In this document: in pieces, positions 7,845 through 16,699 of the stretch
How the letters are laid out: the number at the start of each line of letters is the position of its first letter
How positions within the stretch are numbered: position 1 is the first letter of the stretch
Origin: Ruficoccus amylovorans
GTDB taxonomy: Bacteria > Verrucomicrobiota > Verrucomicrobiia > Opitutales > Cerasicoccaceae
Reading direction: 5' to 3'
Length of the DNA stretch: 53,460 nt
Assembly: GCF_014230085.1 (NCBI RefSeq)
Contig: NZ_JACHVB010000044.1
Coordinates: 1 to 53,460, forward strand
The notes under the pieces: generated by a model
What the model was told of the DNA's origin: nothing
Databases searched by the model: none
What the model saw: the letters and a program-made list of their open reading frames with translations, nothing else
Position numbers and translations under genes: made by a program

Positions 7845-9407
7845 TTAGCTGTGCTCCTGCGTGGTCTTGACCTCGATCACGTCGTGAGGGGCGGATTCGC
7901 GTTGCCCGGCGGGGCTGACCCGGATGTAGCGGGCGCGTTCGCGCAGCTCGGGCAGGTTGCGGGCACCGAGGTAGCCCATGCCGCTTTGGATGCCGCCGAT
8001 GAACTGCGCCAGCACCTGATCGACCGAGTCGGAGACTTCCTTGACCGCCTCGACTCCTTCGGCTGCGACCTTGGCGTTGCGGATGTTGTTGGAGTGGCCG
8101 TAGCGGGCGGCGCTGCCGGCCTTCATCGCCTCCAGGCTGCCCATGCCGCGGTACTGTTTGTAAAGCTTGCCGTTGATCTCCATGATCTTGCCGGGGGCCT
8201 CGGGGCAACCGGCGAGCAGGCCGCCGCACATGACGGCGTCGGCCAGCGTGAGGGCCTTGACCATGTCACCGCTCTTGGTGATGCCGCCGTCGGCGATGAT
8301 CTTGACCCCGGCCTTGGCGGCTTCGCGGCTGGCCACGTAGAGCGCCGTCAACTGCGGGATGCCGACCCCGGCCACGATGCGCGTGGTGCAGATCGAGCCC
8401 GGCCCCTGGCCGACCTTGATCGCGTTGGCCCCGGCCTCGGCCAGGAAGCGCACGCCCTCGCCGCTGGTGACGTTACCCGCGATGAGGGTGAGGCCCGGAA
8501 ACTCCCCGCGCAGCAGTCGGACGGCTTCGCCCACCCCGGCGGTGTGCCCGTGGGCGGTGGAGACGGCGATGGCGTCCACGCCCTCCTCGACCAGCGCGGT
8601 GACGTGCCCGAGGAGCTTGTCACGGTCGATGATGCCCTCGGGAGTGCGGGGGGCGGAGACGGCGGCCCCGCAGAGCAGGCGGAACTGCGAGTCGCGGGCG
8701 GGCTTTACGTTGTCGCGGCTCTCGCCGGTGATGCGCTCGATGTCGCTGAGGGTGAAAAGTCCGGCCAGGTGGTCCCCGTCATCGACGACGAGGAGCTTGT
8801 GGATGCCCAGGTGATCGTTGAAAAAGCGGTCGGCGGCGGCGATGGGGTCGCCTTCGAGCTGCGACTGGCGCAGGGTAAAGACCTGCTCGCGCGGCTGCAT
8901 GGCCTCCAGCACCGTGCGGTCGCGGTAGCGCTGCTTGACGGCGCGTCCGGGGAGCAGCCCGAGGAGCTTGCCGCTCTCGTCCACCACCGGGAAGGTGCTG
9001 AACTTGAAGCCCTTGGCGTCCATCATGTCGAGCACCTCGGCGATGTGCATGCCGGGCTTGACGCTGATCGGGTCCTGGATGAGCCCGTGGATGTTGTTTT
9101 TGACGCGGGCGACCTGCTTGACCTGCTCGCGCTCGGACATGTTGTAGTGGATCAGGCCGATGCCGCCGTTGTTGGCCATGGCGATGGCCATGCGGGACTC
9201 GGTCACGGTGTCCATGTCGGCCGAGACGATCGGCACGGAGAGTTGGAGCGACTCGGAGAGCGAGGTCTCCGGGTTGGTCATGCGCGGGAGCACCTCCGAG
9301 TAGCGGGTGGCGAGCGTAATGTCGTCGTAGGTCAGGGCGACCTGTGCGTTATCCCGGAAAAAAGCATCCGCGGGCTTATAAAAGACTGAATCGGTATCTT
9401 CGCTCAT
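7845..9407 (-). CDS. guaB: IMP dehydrogenase
   Basis: It oxidises IMP to XMP with NAD+, the committed step to GMP. 520 residues, normal length. The N-terminal barrel has [18 protein letters not shown] and [15 protein letters not shown] two-CBS Bateman insert follows (about residues 105-230). The catalytic loop is GPGSICTTR with C340, and the flap is [18 protein letters not shown]. The start is the ATG at 9405-9407. It has no Shine-Dalgarno; instead a perfect 6-bp hairpin touches the start codon. It is convergent with the chitinase and divergent from menC. Confidence 0.95.
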   Translation of the reverse strand: MSEDTDSVFYKPADAFFRDNAQVALTYDDITLATRYSEVLPRMTNPETSLSESLQLSVPIVSADMDTVTESRMAIAMANNGGIGLIHYNMSEREQVKQVARVKNNIHGLIQDPISVKPGMHIAEVLDMMDAKGFKFSTFPVVDESGKLLGLLPGRAVKQRYRDRTVLEAMQPREQVFTLRQSQLEGDPIAAADRFFNDHLGIHKLLVVDDGDHLAGLFTLSDIERITGESRDNVKPARDSQFRLLCGAAVSAPRTPEGIIDRDKLLGHVTALVEEGVDAIAVSTAHGHTAGVGEAVRLLRGEFPGLTLIAGNVTSGEGVRFLAEAGANAIKVGQGPGSICTTRIVAGVGIPQLTALYVASREAAKAGVKIIADGGITKSGDMVKALTLADAVMCGGLLAGCPEAPGKIMEINGKLYKQYRGMGSLEAMKAGSAARYGHSNNIRNAKVAAEGVEAVKEVSDSVDQVLAQFIGGIQSGMGYLGARNLPELRERARYIRVSPAGQRESAPHDVIEVKTTQEHS

Positions 9408-9423
9408 GGCAACGGTTGTTGCC
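9408..9423 (-). promoter_or_regulatory. Hairpin abutting the guaB start codon
   Basis: GGCAAC-GGTT-GTTGCC is a perfect 6-bp inverted repeat directly next to the guaB ATG, in the 150-bp divergent guaB/menC spacer. In the guaB mRNA it would fold exactly where a ribosome-binding site should be. As DNA it could be an operator. The role is inferred. Confidence 0.4.
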
Positions 9424-9557
9424 GTTGGGAATTATGGGCGCGGGGGCCGGGGCGACAATGAAAAAACACGGGGATCGACACTTTGCCCGGCAGTTGCCAA
9501 GCTGCCCTCCAGACGGTCGCCCGCTCCCGGCGGGCGAACCGGTCCCATCCGCCGCCC

Positions 9558-10535
9558 ATGGAACGCCTCGCCTGGAAACCCTACTGCCGTCCCTTTCGGA
9601 CCCCGTTGCAGACCGCGCACGGGGACTGGCCGCTGCGTGAGGGGCTGATCGTGCGCCTGGAGCGGGAGGGGCGCGTCGGCTACGGCGAGATCGCCCCGCT
9701 GGAGGACTTCGGGACGGAGACGCTGGTGCAGGCGGTGGAATTTCTCGACGCCCGCGCCGAAGACGACTCGCTGGAGCCGCCGCCGGAGCTGGTTTGCACG
9801 CGTTTCGCGCTGGATTGTGCCGCCGGGGCGCTGGAGACGGCCCCCGCCCGCCCGCTGCATGTGGCCGGGCTGCTGCCTGCCGGGATCACGGCCTATGCGG
9901 CGCTTCAGGTGCTTCTGGACAAGGGGTTTACGACTTTTAAATGGAAAATCGGGGTCGAGCCGATAGAGGTCGAGCGCGCGCTGTGCGCGGAGCTTTTCAA
10001 GCTGCTGCACGGGCACGGTATTCTGCGGCTCGACGCCAACGCCGGGCTGAGCCGGGAGGAAACGGAGGCTTGGATGGCCTTTTTGGAGGACTACCCGGTG
10101 GAGTACCTGGAGCAGCCGTTGCCGCCGGGGGAGGAGGCGTTTATGGCGGCGCTGGCCGGGCGCTACTCGGTGCCGGTGGCGCTGGACGAGTCGCTCTGCG
10201 GGCCTGGGGCGCTGGAGCGCTGGAGCGGGCTTTTCCCGCAGGGGCCTTTTATTGTGAAGCCCGCGCTCATCGGGCGGGTGGAGGATTACCGGGCCTGGCG
10301 GGCGTTCCACCCCGGCGTGCGCGTGATCTACTCCTCGGTTTTTGAAACGGCTATCGGGATCGAAAACGCCCTCCGTCTGGCCGCGCTGGACGAGCACTGC
10401 GCCGAGGCGGCGGGATTCGGGACGCTGGAGTCTTTCCCCCACGAGGACCAACTCGGCTGGCACACCTACGGCCCGTCGCTGACCGCCGGGACGCTTGACG
10501 CCGCCGCCTGCGAGGAGCTATGGAAGCGTCTGTAA
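9558..10535 (+). CDS. menC: o-Succinylbenzoate synthase
   Basis: It dehydrates SHCHC to o-succinylbenzoate in menaquinone synthesis. 325 residues from the ATG at 9558 (MERLAWKPYCRPF); a longer in-frame start at 9483 adds a low-complexity leader with no family similarity. It belongs to the enolase superfamily. Visible residues are the lysine pair FKWKIG (K128, K130), the metal ligands in LRLDANAGL, EYLEQP and VALDESL, and the second lysine in IVKPALIG. It is translationally coupled to menE, which overlaps it by 16 bp. The other menaquinone genes are not in the window. Confidence 0.9.
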   Translation: MERLAWKPYCRPFRTPLQTAHGDWPLREGLIVRLEREGRVGYGEIAPLEDFGTETLVQAVEFLDARAEDDSLEPPPELVCTRFALDCAAGALETAPARPLHVAGLLPAGITAYAALQVLLDKGFTTFKWKIGVEPIEVERALCAELFKLLHGHGILRLDANAGLSREETEAWMAFLEDYPVEYLEQPLPPGEEAFMAALAGRYSVPVALDESLCGPGALERWSGLFPQGPFIVKPALIGRVEDYRAWRAFHPGVRVIYSSVFETAIGIENALRLAALDEHCAEAAGFGTLESFPHEDQLGWHTYGPSLTAGTLDAAACEELWKRL

Positions 10536-11860
10536 CGGCCATTCGCGCCCGGTTGGAGCAGCCTTGGCTGCCCGCGCCCCTACAGGAGCGGGTGGTGGCG
10601 TGTTTTGAAAAACGTCTGGCCGAGTTGAACGCCCGGCAGGCGGAAGTCCCCGCCGCCTCCGTCCTGCTGGCCGAGAGTGACCCCGCCGCCTTGCTCGGGG
10701 GGCTGCTGGCGGCGGTGGCGGCGCACGCGCCGGTTTTTCTGGCCAACCCCGACTGGCGCGAAAACGAATGGGCTCAAGTCGCCGCCCAGCTCGAACCGAC
10801 CCTGACCTGGGGCCGGGTTTCGTGGCCGGAGCGGATGGGGGTGACCTTGCCGCCGATGGAGCCTTTTCGCGGGCACCTGATGATCCCGACCGGCGGGACC
10901 GGCGGGCGGGTGCGCTTCGCCGCCCACACCTGGGAAACGCTCGGGGCCGCCGTGGCGGGGTACGGGGAGTTTTTCCAGGCGGAGCCGGTCAATGCCTGGT
11001 GCGTGCTGCCGCTGTGGCATGTCAGCGGGCTGATGCAGGCGCTGCGGACCTTGATGAGCGGGGGGCGGCTGGTGCTGGGCGATTACCGGGACCTGGCCGA
11101 ACCGGAAACAGGCGCGTCGTTGCCGGGGCGGGGGGATTTCCACCTCTCGCTCGTGCCGACTCAGCTCGGGCGCATCCTCGCGCTGCCGGGTGGGGCGGAC
11201 TGGCTGCGCGGCTTCGGGCTGCTCCTGATCGGCGGGGCCGGAATGCCGCCGGATTTGCGGGAAAAAGCGATCCGGGCCGGGCTCGGGCTGGCGTGCAGCT
11301 ACGGGATGACGGAAACCGCCGCCGTGGTCGCCGCTCAGCGACCCGGGGCGTTTCTCGCGGGTGAAGCCTTGGCGGGCGAAGTTTTTCCCCATGTACGTGT
11401 CACCGTCGAGGCCGGGGAGATCGCCATCCGGGCGAAGTCGCTTTTCCGGGGCTACTACCCGGAGCCACCGGCGGCGCGGGAGGAGTTTCGTCCGGGCGAC
11501 GAGGGGGCGCTGGACGAGAAGGGCCGTCTGCGGGTCATCGGCAGGCGTGATCGGCTGATTATCACCGGGGGCGAAAAAGTCGATCCGCGTGAAGTCGAGG
11601 CGGCGATCCGGGCCGTGTCCCCGTCGGCGGAGGCACTGGTGGTGGGCGAGCCGGACCCGGACTGGGGGCAGCGGGTGACGGCGCTCGTTGCGGGAATCCC
11701 GGATGGGGAGCTAGCGGCGCTGCAAGTGGCGCTCCGGGAGCGACTTCAGGCCGCCAGTGTACCCAAGCGCTGGTTGGCGGTGGCGGAGCTTCCGCTCAAG
11801 CCCAATGGAAAGCCGGACCACGGACGGCTGGCTCAGGCCTTGGGCATGGGCGGCAAGTAA
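10520..11860 (+). CDS. menE: o-Succinylbenzoate--CoA ligase
   Basis: It activates o-succinylbenzoate to its CoA thioester through an acyl-adenylate. 446 residues, ANL superfamily. Motifs are the P-loop-like MIPTGGTGGRVRF (A3), SYGMTETAAVV (A5), GDEGALDEKGRLRVIGRRDRLIITGGEKVDPREVE (A7-A8 region, positions about 325-360) and the C-terminal lysine motif LPLKPNGKPDHGRL (A10). It lies in an operon with menC, with overlapping ends. Its 3' end overlaps the convergent 85-residue gene by 28 bp. Confidence 0.92.
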   Translation: MEASVTAIRARLEQPWLPAPLQERVVACFEKRLAELNARQAEVPAASVLLAESDPAALLGGLLAAVAAHAPVFLANPDWRENEWAQVAAQLEPTLTWGRVSWPERMGVTLPPMEPFRGHLMIPTGGTGGRVRFAAHTWETLGAAVAGYGEFFQAEPVNAWCVLPLWHVSGLMQALRTLMSGGRLVLGDYRDLAEPETGASLPGRGDFHLSLVPTQLGRILALPGGADWLRGFGLLLIGGAGMPPDLREKAIRAGLGLACSYGMTETAAVVAAQRPGAFLAGEALAGEVFPHVRVTVEAGEIAIRAKSLFRGYYPEPPAAREEFRPGDEGALDEKGRLRVIGRRDRLIITGGEKVDPREVEAAIRAVSPSAEALVVGEPDPDWGQRVTALVAGIPDGELAALQVALRERLQAASVPKRWLAVAELPLKPNGKPDHGRLAQALGMGGK

Positions 11861-12090
11861 ATGAAGAACTTCCAGATCAGGAAGAGACCGAGCAGGGTCA
11901 TGATCGTGCCCATGACCTTGAGGAAGACGACGTTACCGGTCGTGATTTCCAGATCGCGCACATTGAACAGGTTGCTGGCGATGGCGGTGCATTTTTCGCG
12001 GGAGAGCGCCAGCATATAGATGCCACCTACGAGCAGTAGCGTGACACATCCTGTTTTCAGGATGAATTTGATCAATGTAATGTTAAGCAT
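11833..12090 (-). CDS. Small two-helix membrane protein, unknown function
   Basis: 85 residues with two hydrophobic segments, about 5-28 (IKFILKTGCVTLLLVGGIYMLAL) and 50-79 (VVFLKVMGTIMTLLGLFLIWKFFIYL), joined by a short polar loop. I do not recognise the family. It is convergent with menE and divergent from the acetyltransferase gene. The coding potential is supported by the well-formed membrane segments rather than by similarity. Confidence 0.55.
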   Translation of the reverse strand: MLNITLIKFILKTGCVTLLLVGGIYMLALSREKCTAIASNLFNVRDLEITTGNVVFLKVMGTIMTLLGLFLIWKFFIYLPPMPKA

Positions 12091-12204
12091 GGCGATAGAT
12101 ACAGGGGAGATACCTCAGGTCAGAACGTCCTTAAGGCCGGAGGAGTCAAGGAAAAACAAAGTTGGCATAAGTTCCCTGTGCCTTCATTTATGTGAGAAAT
12201 AAAC

Positions 12205-12774
12205 ATGCGTTTGCCCCCAAAACCGGTCACTTATTCATTCCCGCACAAGGCGGGGCGGATTGTGTGGGCCGTGGTCTGGTCATTGTTTTATCGACCGACT
12301 CCGAGGAATCTTTACCCCTGGCGGCGACTGCTGCTGCGGTGTTTCGGGGCAAACATCGCTCCCGGTGCCAAGCCCGCCTCCGGTGCCCGTATCTGGGCTC
12401 CCTGGGCACTGACGATGGAGGAAGGCAGCACGCTGGGCGACTACGTGGACTGCTACACGCAGGCTCCGATTGTCCTGCGGGCGCATTGCACGGTCAGCCA
12501 ATACTGCTTCCTGTGCGCGGGCACGCACGACACCCGGCGGCTCGACCTGCCGCACCTGGCCGCCCCCATCGAGATCGGGGCGTACGCCTGGGTGACGGCG
12601 GACGCCTTTATCGGGCCGGGCGTTACGGTCGGCGAGGGGGCCGTGGTCGGCGTGCGTTCGACCGTCCTTGACGATGTTGAGCCGTGGACGGTGGTCGCTG
12701 GCACCCCGGCTAAATTCATGAAAAAGCGCGAACTGGACGACACCGCAGCATCCGCCTCCCCGCCGGGGGCCTGA
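12205..12774 (+). CDS. WcaF-like colanic-acid-type acetyltransferase
   Basis: 189 residues with left-handed beta-helix hexapeptide repeats. The N-terminal region (SLFYRPTPRNLYPWRRLLLRCFGANI) and DYVDCYTQAPIVLRAHCTVSQYCFLCAGTHD are typical of the WcaF/NodL-like group. Histidines in CAGTHD and the AYAWVTADAFIGPGVTVGEGAVVGV coil match the acetyl-CoA site of this fold. It probably O-acetylates a sugar of the surface polysaccharide. It stands alone, ahead of kdsB. No strong ribosome-binding site precedes it. Confidence 0.82.
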   Translation: MRLPPKPVTYSFPHKAGRIVWAVVWSLFYRPTPRNLYPWRRLLLRCFGANIAPGAKPASGARIWAPWALTMEEGSTLGDYVDCYTQAPIVLRAHCTVSQYCFLCAGTHDTRRLDLPHLAAPIEIGAYAWVTADAFIGPGVTVGEGAVVGVRSTVLDDVEPWTVVAGTPAKFMKKRELDDTAASASPPGA

Positions 12775-13030
12775 GCGCGTGCCGGACCGGCTTGAGCCGA
12801 GGGGGCCTTGCCGACGGCGGTTGGATCGTCGCGGGTTAGCCGTGATCGGTTGGCTGTCGCTGATTGGCCGACGCGGGCTGGCGGTCGCAGGTTTTGGGTA
12901 AAAAATTCGCTCGCCCGTCCGCCTGGTCCGCAAGAGAGTGGGGAGCGTGTAAACAAACCCCGGCCCACGCGGTTCGTCGCCAAGGCGGCTCGCACCGGCA
13001 CTTTCCCGCCCCGAACAGTTATTTTTTCCC
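12775..13030. other. 256-bp GC-rich spacer with short hairpins
   Basis: No gene is seen. It holds several small inverted repeats (for example GCCGGACCGGC and CGGCTTGAGCCG near 12781-12800) and repeated gcgggt/ctggcggtcgc words. The kdsB promoter should lie at its right end. Confidence 0.4.
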
Positions 13031-13774
13031 ATGAGCGTATCCGTTATCATTCCCGCCCGCCTGGGCTCGACCCGTCTGCCCCGCAAGGCCCTGATCGACA
13101 TCGGCGGCAAGCCGATGCTCCAGCACGTCTGGGAGCAGGCCTCAAAAATGCGCAAAGCCGACCGGGTGGCCATCGCCACCGACTCGGAGGAGATCCTTGA
13201 GCGGGCCGAGGCCTGGGGCGCGACGGTTTTCATGACCAGCCCCGATTGCCAGAGCGGCACCGAGCGGTTGGCCTCGCTCCTGTCCAAGCTCGACAGCGAG
13301 TTTTTTCTCAACGTGCAGGGAGACGAACCCTTTATCCAGCCCGACCTGCTCGACAGCCTGGTGCAGGTCTGGGAAAACACCCGCTGCGACCTGGTGACGG
13401 CGGTTTACCGCATCCGCACGCACCGCGAAGTCCTCGACCCGAACCTGGTCAAGGTCGTCCGCCGCAACGACGGGGAGGCCATGTACTTCTCCCGCAGCCC
13501 GGTGCCGCATGTGCGCGGGGTGGCACAGGAGCAGTGGCCCACGGAGCACACCTTCTGGGCGCACATCGGCGTCTATGGCTACACCCGTGAGACGCTCGCC
13601 CGCTATACGGAACTCGCCCCCGGCCAGCTCGAACAGTGCGAAAAGCTGGAGCAACTCCGCTTCCTGGAGCACGGCATGAGCATCCAGGCCGTCGAAACCG
13701 CCTACGAACCGCTTGGTATCGACACCCCCGAAGACCTCGAACTGGCCCGCAGCCAGCTCCACCGGCTGGAGTGA
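13031..13774 (+). CDS. kdsB: 3-Deoxy-manno-octulosonate cytidylyltransferase
   Basis: It transfers CMP from CTP to Kdo, making CMP-Kdo for the inner core of LPS. 247 residues, standard length. The nucleotide-binding signature IIPARLGSTRLPRKAL is at residues 6-21. LVQGDEPF-type residues appear as LNVQGDEPFIQ, and the C-terminal LGIDTPEDLELA is characteristic. kdsA and kdsD lie 28-30 kb away in this window. It is convergent with the SLBB protein gene, 17 bp apart. Confidence 0.95.
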   Translation: MSVSVIIPARLGSTRLPRKALIDIGGKPMLQHVWEQASKMRKADRVAIATDSEEILERAEAWGATVFMTSPDCQSGTERLASLLSKLDSEFFLNVQGDEPFIQPDLLDSLVQVWENTRCDLVTAVYRIRTHREVLDPNLVKVVRRNDGEAMYFSRSPVPHVRGVAQEQWPTEHTFWAHIGVYGYTRETLARYTELAPGQLEQCEKLEQLRFLEHGMSIQAVETAYEPLGIDTPEDLELARSQLHRLE

Positions 13775-13791
13775 TGGTGGAGGGGCAGGAT

Positions 13792-14277
13792 TTATTTTGA
13801 CTCGTCTTTGTCCGTCTGCCGAGGGACTTCCCTGATTACCCGGAAATTTGGATAATGCTCCTCCACATAGACTTGAACCAGAGGGTTGATTTTTTCCGGT
13901 GTATCGCTGGAGAAGTCGGCCCACGGAAAAATGACGTGACAGTGGTCCTGGAGGATTACGTCGTCGTCTTTTCCGCTGAGGATTGCCTCGAAAGTATAAC
14001 TATATAGGTAGGTTTTTCCCTCTTTTACCTCTCGTATTTTCAAGGTCGTTGGTTGGGTTATCCCTCCGGCATAATACATCAGTTGGAGCAGCGTCGTGCC
14101 TTTTTGAACCTGATAGGTGCCGGGAGCTTTTACATTCCCATGGCAGTATACGGTGATCATGTCCTGGGGGATTCCTGTGGATCTGGCCTGACTGTTTGCG
14201 ACAGTCAAGAGAAGCCCGGACAGGATTAACAGGGACGAAATGATGGGACGAAACGGCATGAGCTTTGCGACAGTCAT
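13792..14277 (-). CDS. Secreted single-SLBB-domain protein
   Basis: 161 residues with a signal peptide (about 1-32; hydrophobic PIISSLLILSGLLLTVANSQA). The mature protein has one SLBB-like beta-grasp domain: VYCHGNVKAPGTYQVQKGTTLLQLMYYAGGIT (about residues 42-75). SLBB domains are typical of Wza-type export proteins, but here there is no export (Poly_export) domain and no lipobox, so the role is unknown; a periplasmic glycan-binding or export accessory is plausible. An internal start at 14259 (MPFRP) is equally possible. It lies downstream of fcl on the same strand. Confidence 0.65.
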   Translation of the reverse strand: MTVAKLMPFRPIISSLLILSGLLLTVANSQARSTGIPQDMITVYCHGNVKAPGTYQVQKGTTLLQLMYYAGGITQPTTLKIREVKEGKTYLYSYTFEAILSGKDDDVILQDHCHVIFPWADFSSDTPEKINPLVQVYVEEHYPNFRVIREVPRQTDKDESK

Positions 14278-14404
14278 CGCAATCGGTGGTTCCGGGTATC
14301 GATATTACCCCCCAAACAATCACAGGGAGCTCGACGAAATTTCCCAAATAGATGTCCAGTTTGGCCACGCACCGCGGGTCCGGGCTGCGCAAGCCCGGAA
14401 AAGC

Positions 14405-15352
14405 CTACCCGCGCAGGGTGCCCTTGGCCAACTCGTCCTTGAAGCTGGCGTAGGTCTGGGCGATGCCCTCGCGCAGGGAGATTTTCGGCTCCCAGCCGGT
14501 GGCGCGGATGGTGGAGCTGTCCATGAGCTTGCGCGGGGTGCCGTCGGGGCGGGTGGTGTCCCACTTGAGTTCGCCCTGGAAGCCGGTCACGTCCTTGATG
14601 ATTTCGGCCACCTCCTTGATGCTGACATCGGAGCCGTAGCCGATGTTGACCCAGTCCGGCGGGTTGTCGAGGCCGAGCAGGTGGAGGGTGCCGGCGGCCA
14701 GGTCGTCCACGTGCAGGAACTCCCGCAGCGGGCTGCCCGTGCCCCAGAGGGTGACGGCGGGCGCGCCGCTCTCGGTCGCCTCGTGGAAGCGCCGCAGCAG
14801 GGCGGGCAGGACGTGGGAATTTTCCGGGTGGTAATTGTCGCCGGGGCCGTAGAGGTTGGTCGGCATGCCGGAGTGAAAAAGGACGCCGTACTGCTTGCGG
14901 TAGTATTGGCAGAGCTTGAGCCCGGCGATTTTGGCGATGGCGTAGGGCTCGTTGGTCGGCTCCAGGGGGCCGGTCAGGAGGGACTCCTCGGTCAGCGGCT
15001 GGGCCGCGTCGCGCGGGTAAATGCACGAGCTGCCCAGAAAGAGCAGGCGCTTGACCCCGTTTTTCCAAGCCGAGTGGATGAGGTTGTGGGCGCTGGCCAG
15101 GTTCTCGTGGATGAACTCGGCCGGGTAGGTGTTGTTGGCGTGGATGCCGCCGACACGGGCCGCCGCCACGATGAGCACCTCGGGCTTTTCAGAGGCCAGG
15201 GTCGCCTCGACCGCCGCGGCGTCGCAAAGGTCAAGTTCGGCGTGTGTGCGCAGGACGAAGTTCTCGTGCCCCTGCGCCAGCAGGGCCCGGTGAATCGCGC
15301 TGCCAACCATCCCGCGATGGCCGGAGAGAAAGATCTTGGTCGAGGAGTTCAT
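14405..15352 (-). CDS. fcl: GDP-L-fucose synthase
   Basis: It epimerises and reduces GDP-4-keto-6-deoxymannose to GDP-L-fucose with NADPH, using the product of gmd. 315 residues from the ATG at 15350-15352 ([19 protein letters not shown]); a TTG start six codons upstream is less likely and would overlap an inverted repeat. It is a short-chain dehydrogenase fold with GHRGMVG for the cofactor, the family signature [17 protein letters not shown], catalytic SSCIYP, and [15 protein letters not shown] carrying the Y-x-x-x-K pair. It is divergent from gmd. Confidence 0.93.
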   Translation of the reverse strand: MNSSTKIFLSGHRGMVGSAIHRALLAQGHENFVLRTHAELDLCDAAAVEATLASEKPEVLIVAAARVGGIHANNTYPAEFIHENLASAHNLIHSAWKNGVKRLLFLGSSCIYPRDAAQPLTEESLLTGPLEPTNEPYAIAKIAGLKLCQYYRKQYGVLFHSGMPTNLYGPGDNYHPENSHVLPALLRRFHEATESGAPAVTLWGTGSPLREFLHVDDLAAGTLHLLGLDNPPDWVNIGYGSDVSIKEVAEIIKDVTGFQGELKWDTTRPDGTPRKLMDSSTIRATGWEPKISLREGIAQTYASFKDELAKGTLRG

Positions 15353-15363
15353 GGGAGTCTGAG

Positions 15364-15418
15364 CCGGCAACGTTGTTGGAGAATTCTCGATTAGGCAACC
15401 TCAAGTGAACGTTGCCGG
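15364..15418. promoter_or_regulatory. Paired 11-bp inverted repeat between fcl and gmd
   Basis: CCGGCAACGTT (15364-15374) and AACGTTGCCGG (15408-15418) are perfect inverted copies 33 bp apart, in the 163-bp spacer between divergent fcl and gmd. Each contains the palindrome AACGTT. Placement suggests a shared operator or a looping site. This is inference. Confidence 0.45.
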
Positions 15419-15515
15419 GGCTGCTGGTGGCCGTTCCGGGGCTGGCTGCCTTTTGGTTTGCAGAAATGCCTCCGGTATGCGATGCCTTGCGCTTTACTGC
15501 CTAAATCTATTTTCC

Positions 15516-16562
15516 ATGAAGAAAGCTCTCATCACGGGTATTACCGGCCAGGATGGTTCCTATCTGGCGGAACTGCTGTTGCAAAAAGGGTACGAGGTAC
15601 ACGGCATCATTCGCCGGGGCTCGACCTTTAACACGAGCCGGATCGACCACCTGTACAAGGATCCGCACGTCAATGACGTGAACCTGTTCCTGCACTATGG
15701 CGACCTGGCCGACTCGGTCCAGATGGTGAAGCTGCTCTACGAGTTGAAGCCGGACGAGATTTATAACCTCGGGGCCCAGAGCCACGTGCGCGTGTCCTTC
15801 GACATCCCCGAGTACACCGGCGACGTCGTCGGTCTCGCTGCCGTGCGTATGCTGGAGGCCATCCGCGAGGCGAATCTCGTGGGCAAGGTCCGCTACTATC
15901 AGGCTTCCTCCTCGGAAATGTTCGGCAAGGTGCACGAAGTGCCCCAGACCGAGACCACGCCTTTCCACCCGCGCTCGCCCTACGCCTGCGCCAAGGTCTT
16001 CGCTTACTGGCTGACCGTCAACTACCGCGAAAGCTACGGCCTGCACGCCAGCAACGGCATCCTCTTCAACCACGAGAGCCCGCGCCGGGGTGAGACCTTC
16101 GTCACGCGCAAGATCACCCGCGCCGCCACCCGGATCAAGCTCGGCCTGCAGGACGCGCTCTACCTGGGCAACCTCGACGCGCGCCGCGACTGGGGCTACG
16201 CCAAGGAGTACGTCGAGGTCATGTGGAAGATGCTCCAGCAGGACAACCCGGACGACTACGTGTGCGCCACGAACGAGACCCACACGATCCGCGAGTTTTG
16301 CCAGGAAGCCTTTGGCCTGCTCGATCTGGACTGGGAGAAGTACGTCAAGTACGACGCCCGCTACGAGCGCCCCGCCGAGGTCGAACTGCTCATCGGCGAT
16401 CCGGCCAAGCTCAAGAAAAACATCGGCTGGGAGCCCAAGGTGAAGTTCAAGGAGCTGGTCAAGATCATGGTCGATGCCGACCTGGCCCTGGCCAAGCGTG
16501 AGCAGGCCACCGCCGCCGTTTTTGCCGAGCAGAATCTCGACAACGACGGCGTCGTGGCGTAA
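15516..16562 (+). CDS. gmd: GDP-mannose 4,6-dehydratase (copy 1)
   Basis: It converts GDP-D-mannose to GDP-4-keto-6-deoxymannose using bound NADP+. 348 residues from ATG 15516 ([20 protein letters not shown]); upstream in-frame starts add an unrelated leader. [10 protein letters not shown] is the cofactor loop, [15 protein letters not shown] the family motif, SSSEMFG the Thr/Ser-Glu site, and RSPYACAK the Y-x-x-x-K pair. Its substrate partner fcl is divergent next door. A nearly identical paralogue lies at 25961-27004. Confidence 0.95.
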   Translation: MKKALITGITGQDGSYLAELLLQKGYEVHGIIRRGSTFNTSRIDHLYKDPHVNDVNLFLHYGDLADSVQMVKLLYELKPDEIYNLGAQSHVRVSFDIPEYTGDVVGLAAVRMLEAIREANLVGKVRYYQASSSEMFGKVHEVPQTETTPFHPRSPYACAKVFAYWLTVNYRESYGLHASNGILFNHESPRRGETFVTRKITRAATRIKLGLQDALYLGNLDARRDWGYAKEYVEVMWKMLQQDNPDDYVCATNETHTIREFCQEAFGLLDLDWEKYVKYDARYERPAEVELLIGDPAKLKKNIGWEPKVKFKELVKIMVDADLALAKREQATAAVFAEQNLDNDGVVA

Positions 16563-16637
16563 CTGCCCTGCCTTGGCCCAGTCTCCGGGGTAGCAACCGG
16601 CAAGGGGTGCTTGCTGGTCCAGCCGGACCCCCCTCAA

Positions 16638-16654
16638 TGTCCAGTGCGGTCACG
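16638..16654 (+). repeat. Dispersed 17-base repeat, copy 2
   Basis: TGTCCAGTGCGGTCACG, followed by CACC to form the hairpin GTGCG-gtca-CGCAC. With flanks it matches 38529-38557 in reverse at about 26 of 29 bases. It lies upstream of the chosen polX start, which supports that start. Confidence 0.7.
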
Positions 16655-16699
16655 CACCGGGTGCTTGCTTCCGGGCGGAAGCTGGCAGATAGTCGCGTC

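Noticed and set aside
7773-9389. 538-residue plus-strand ORF
   Set aside because: Antisense shadow of guaB, whose protein has all IMP dehydrogenase motifs.
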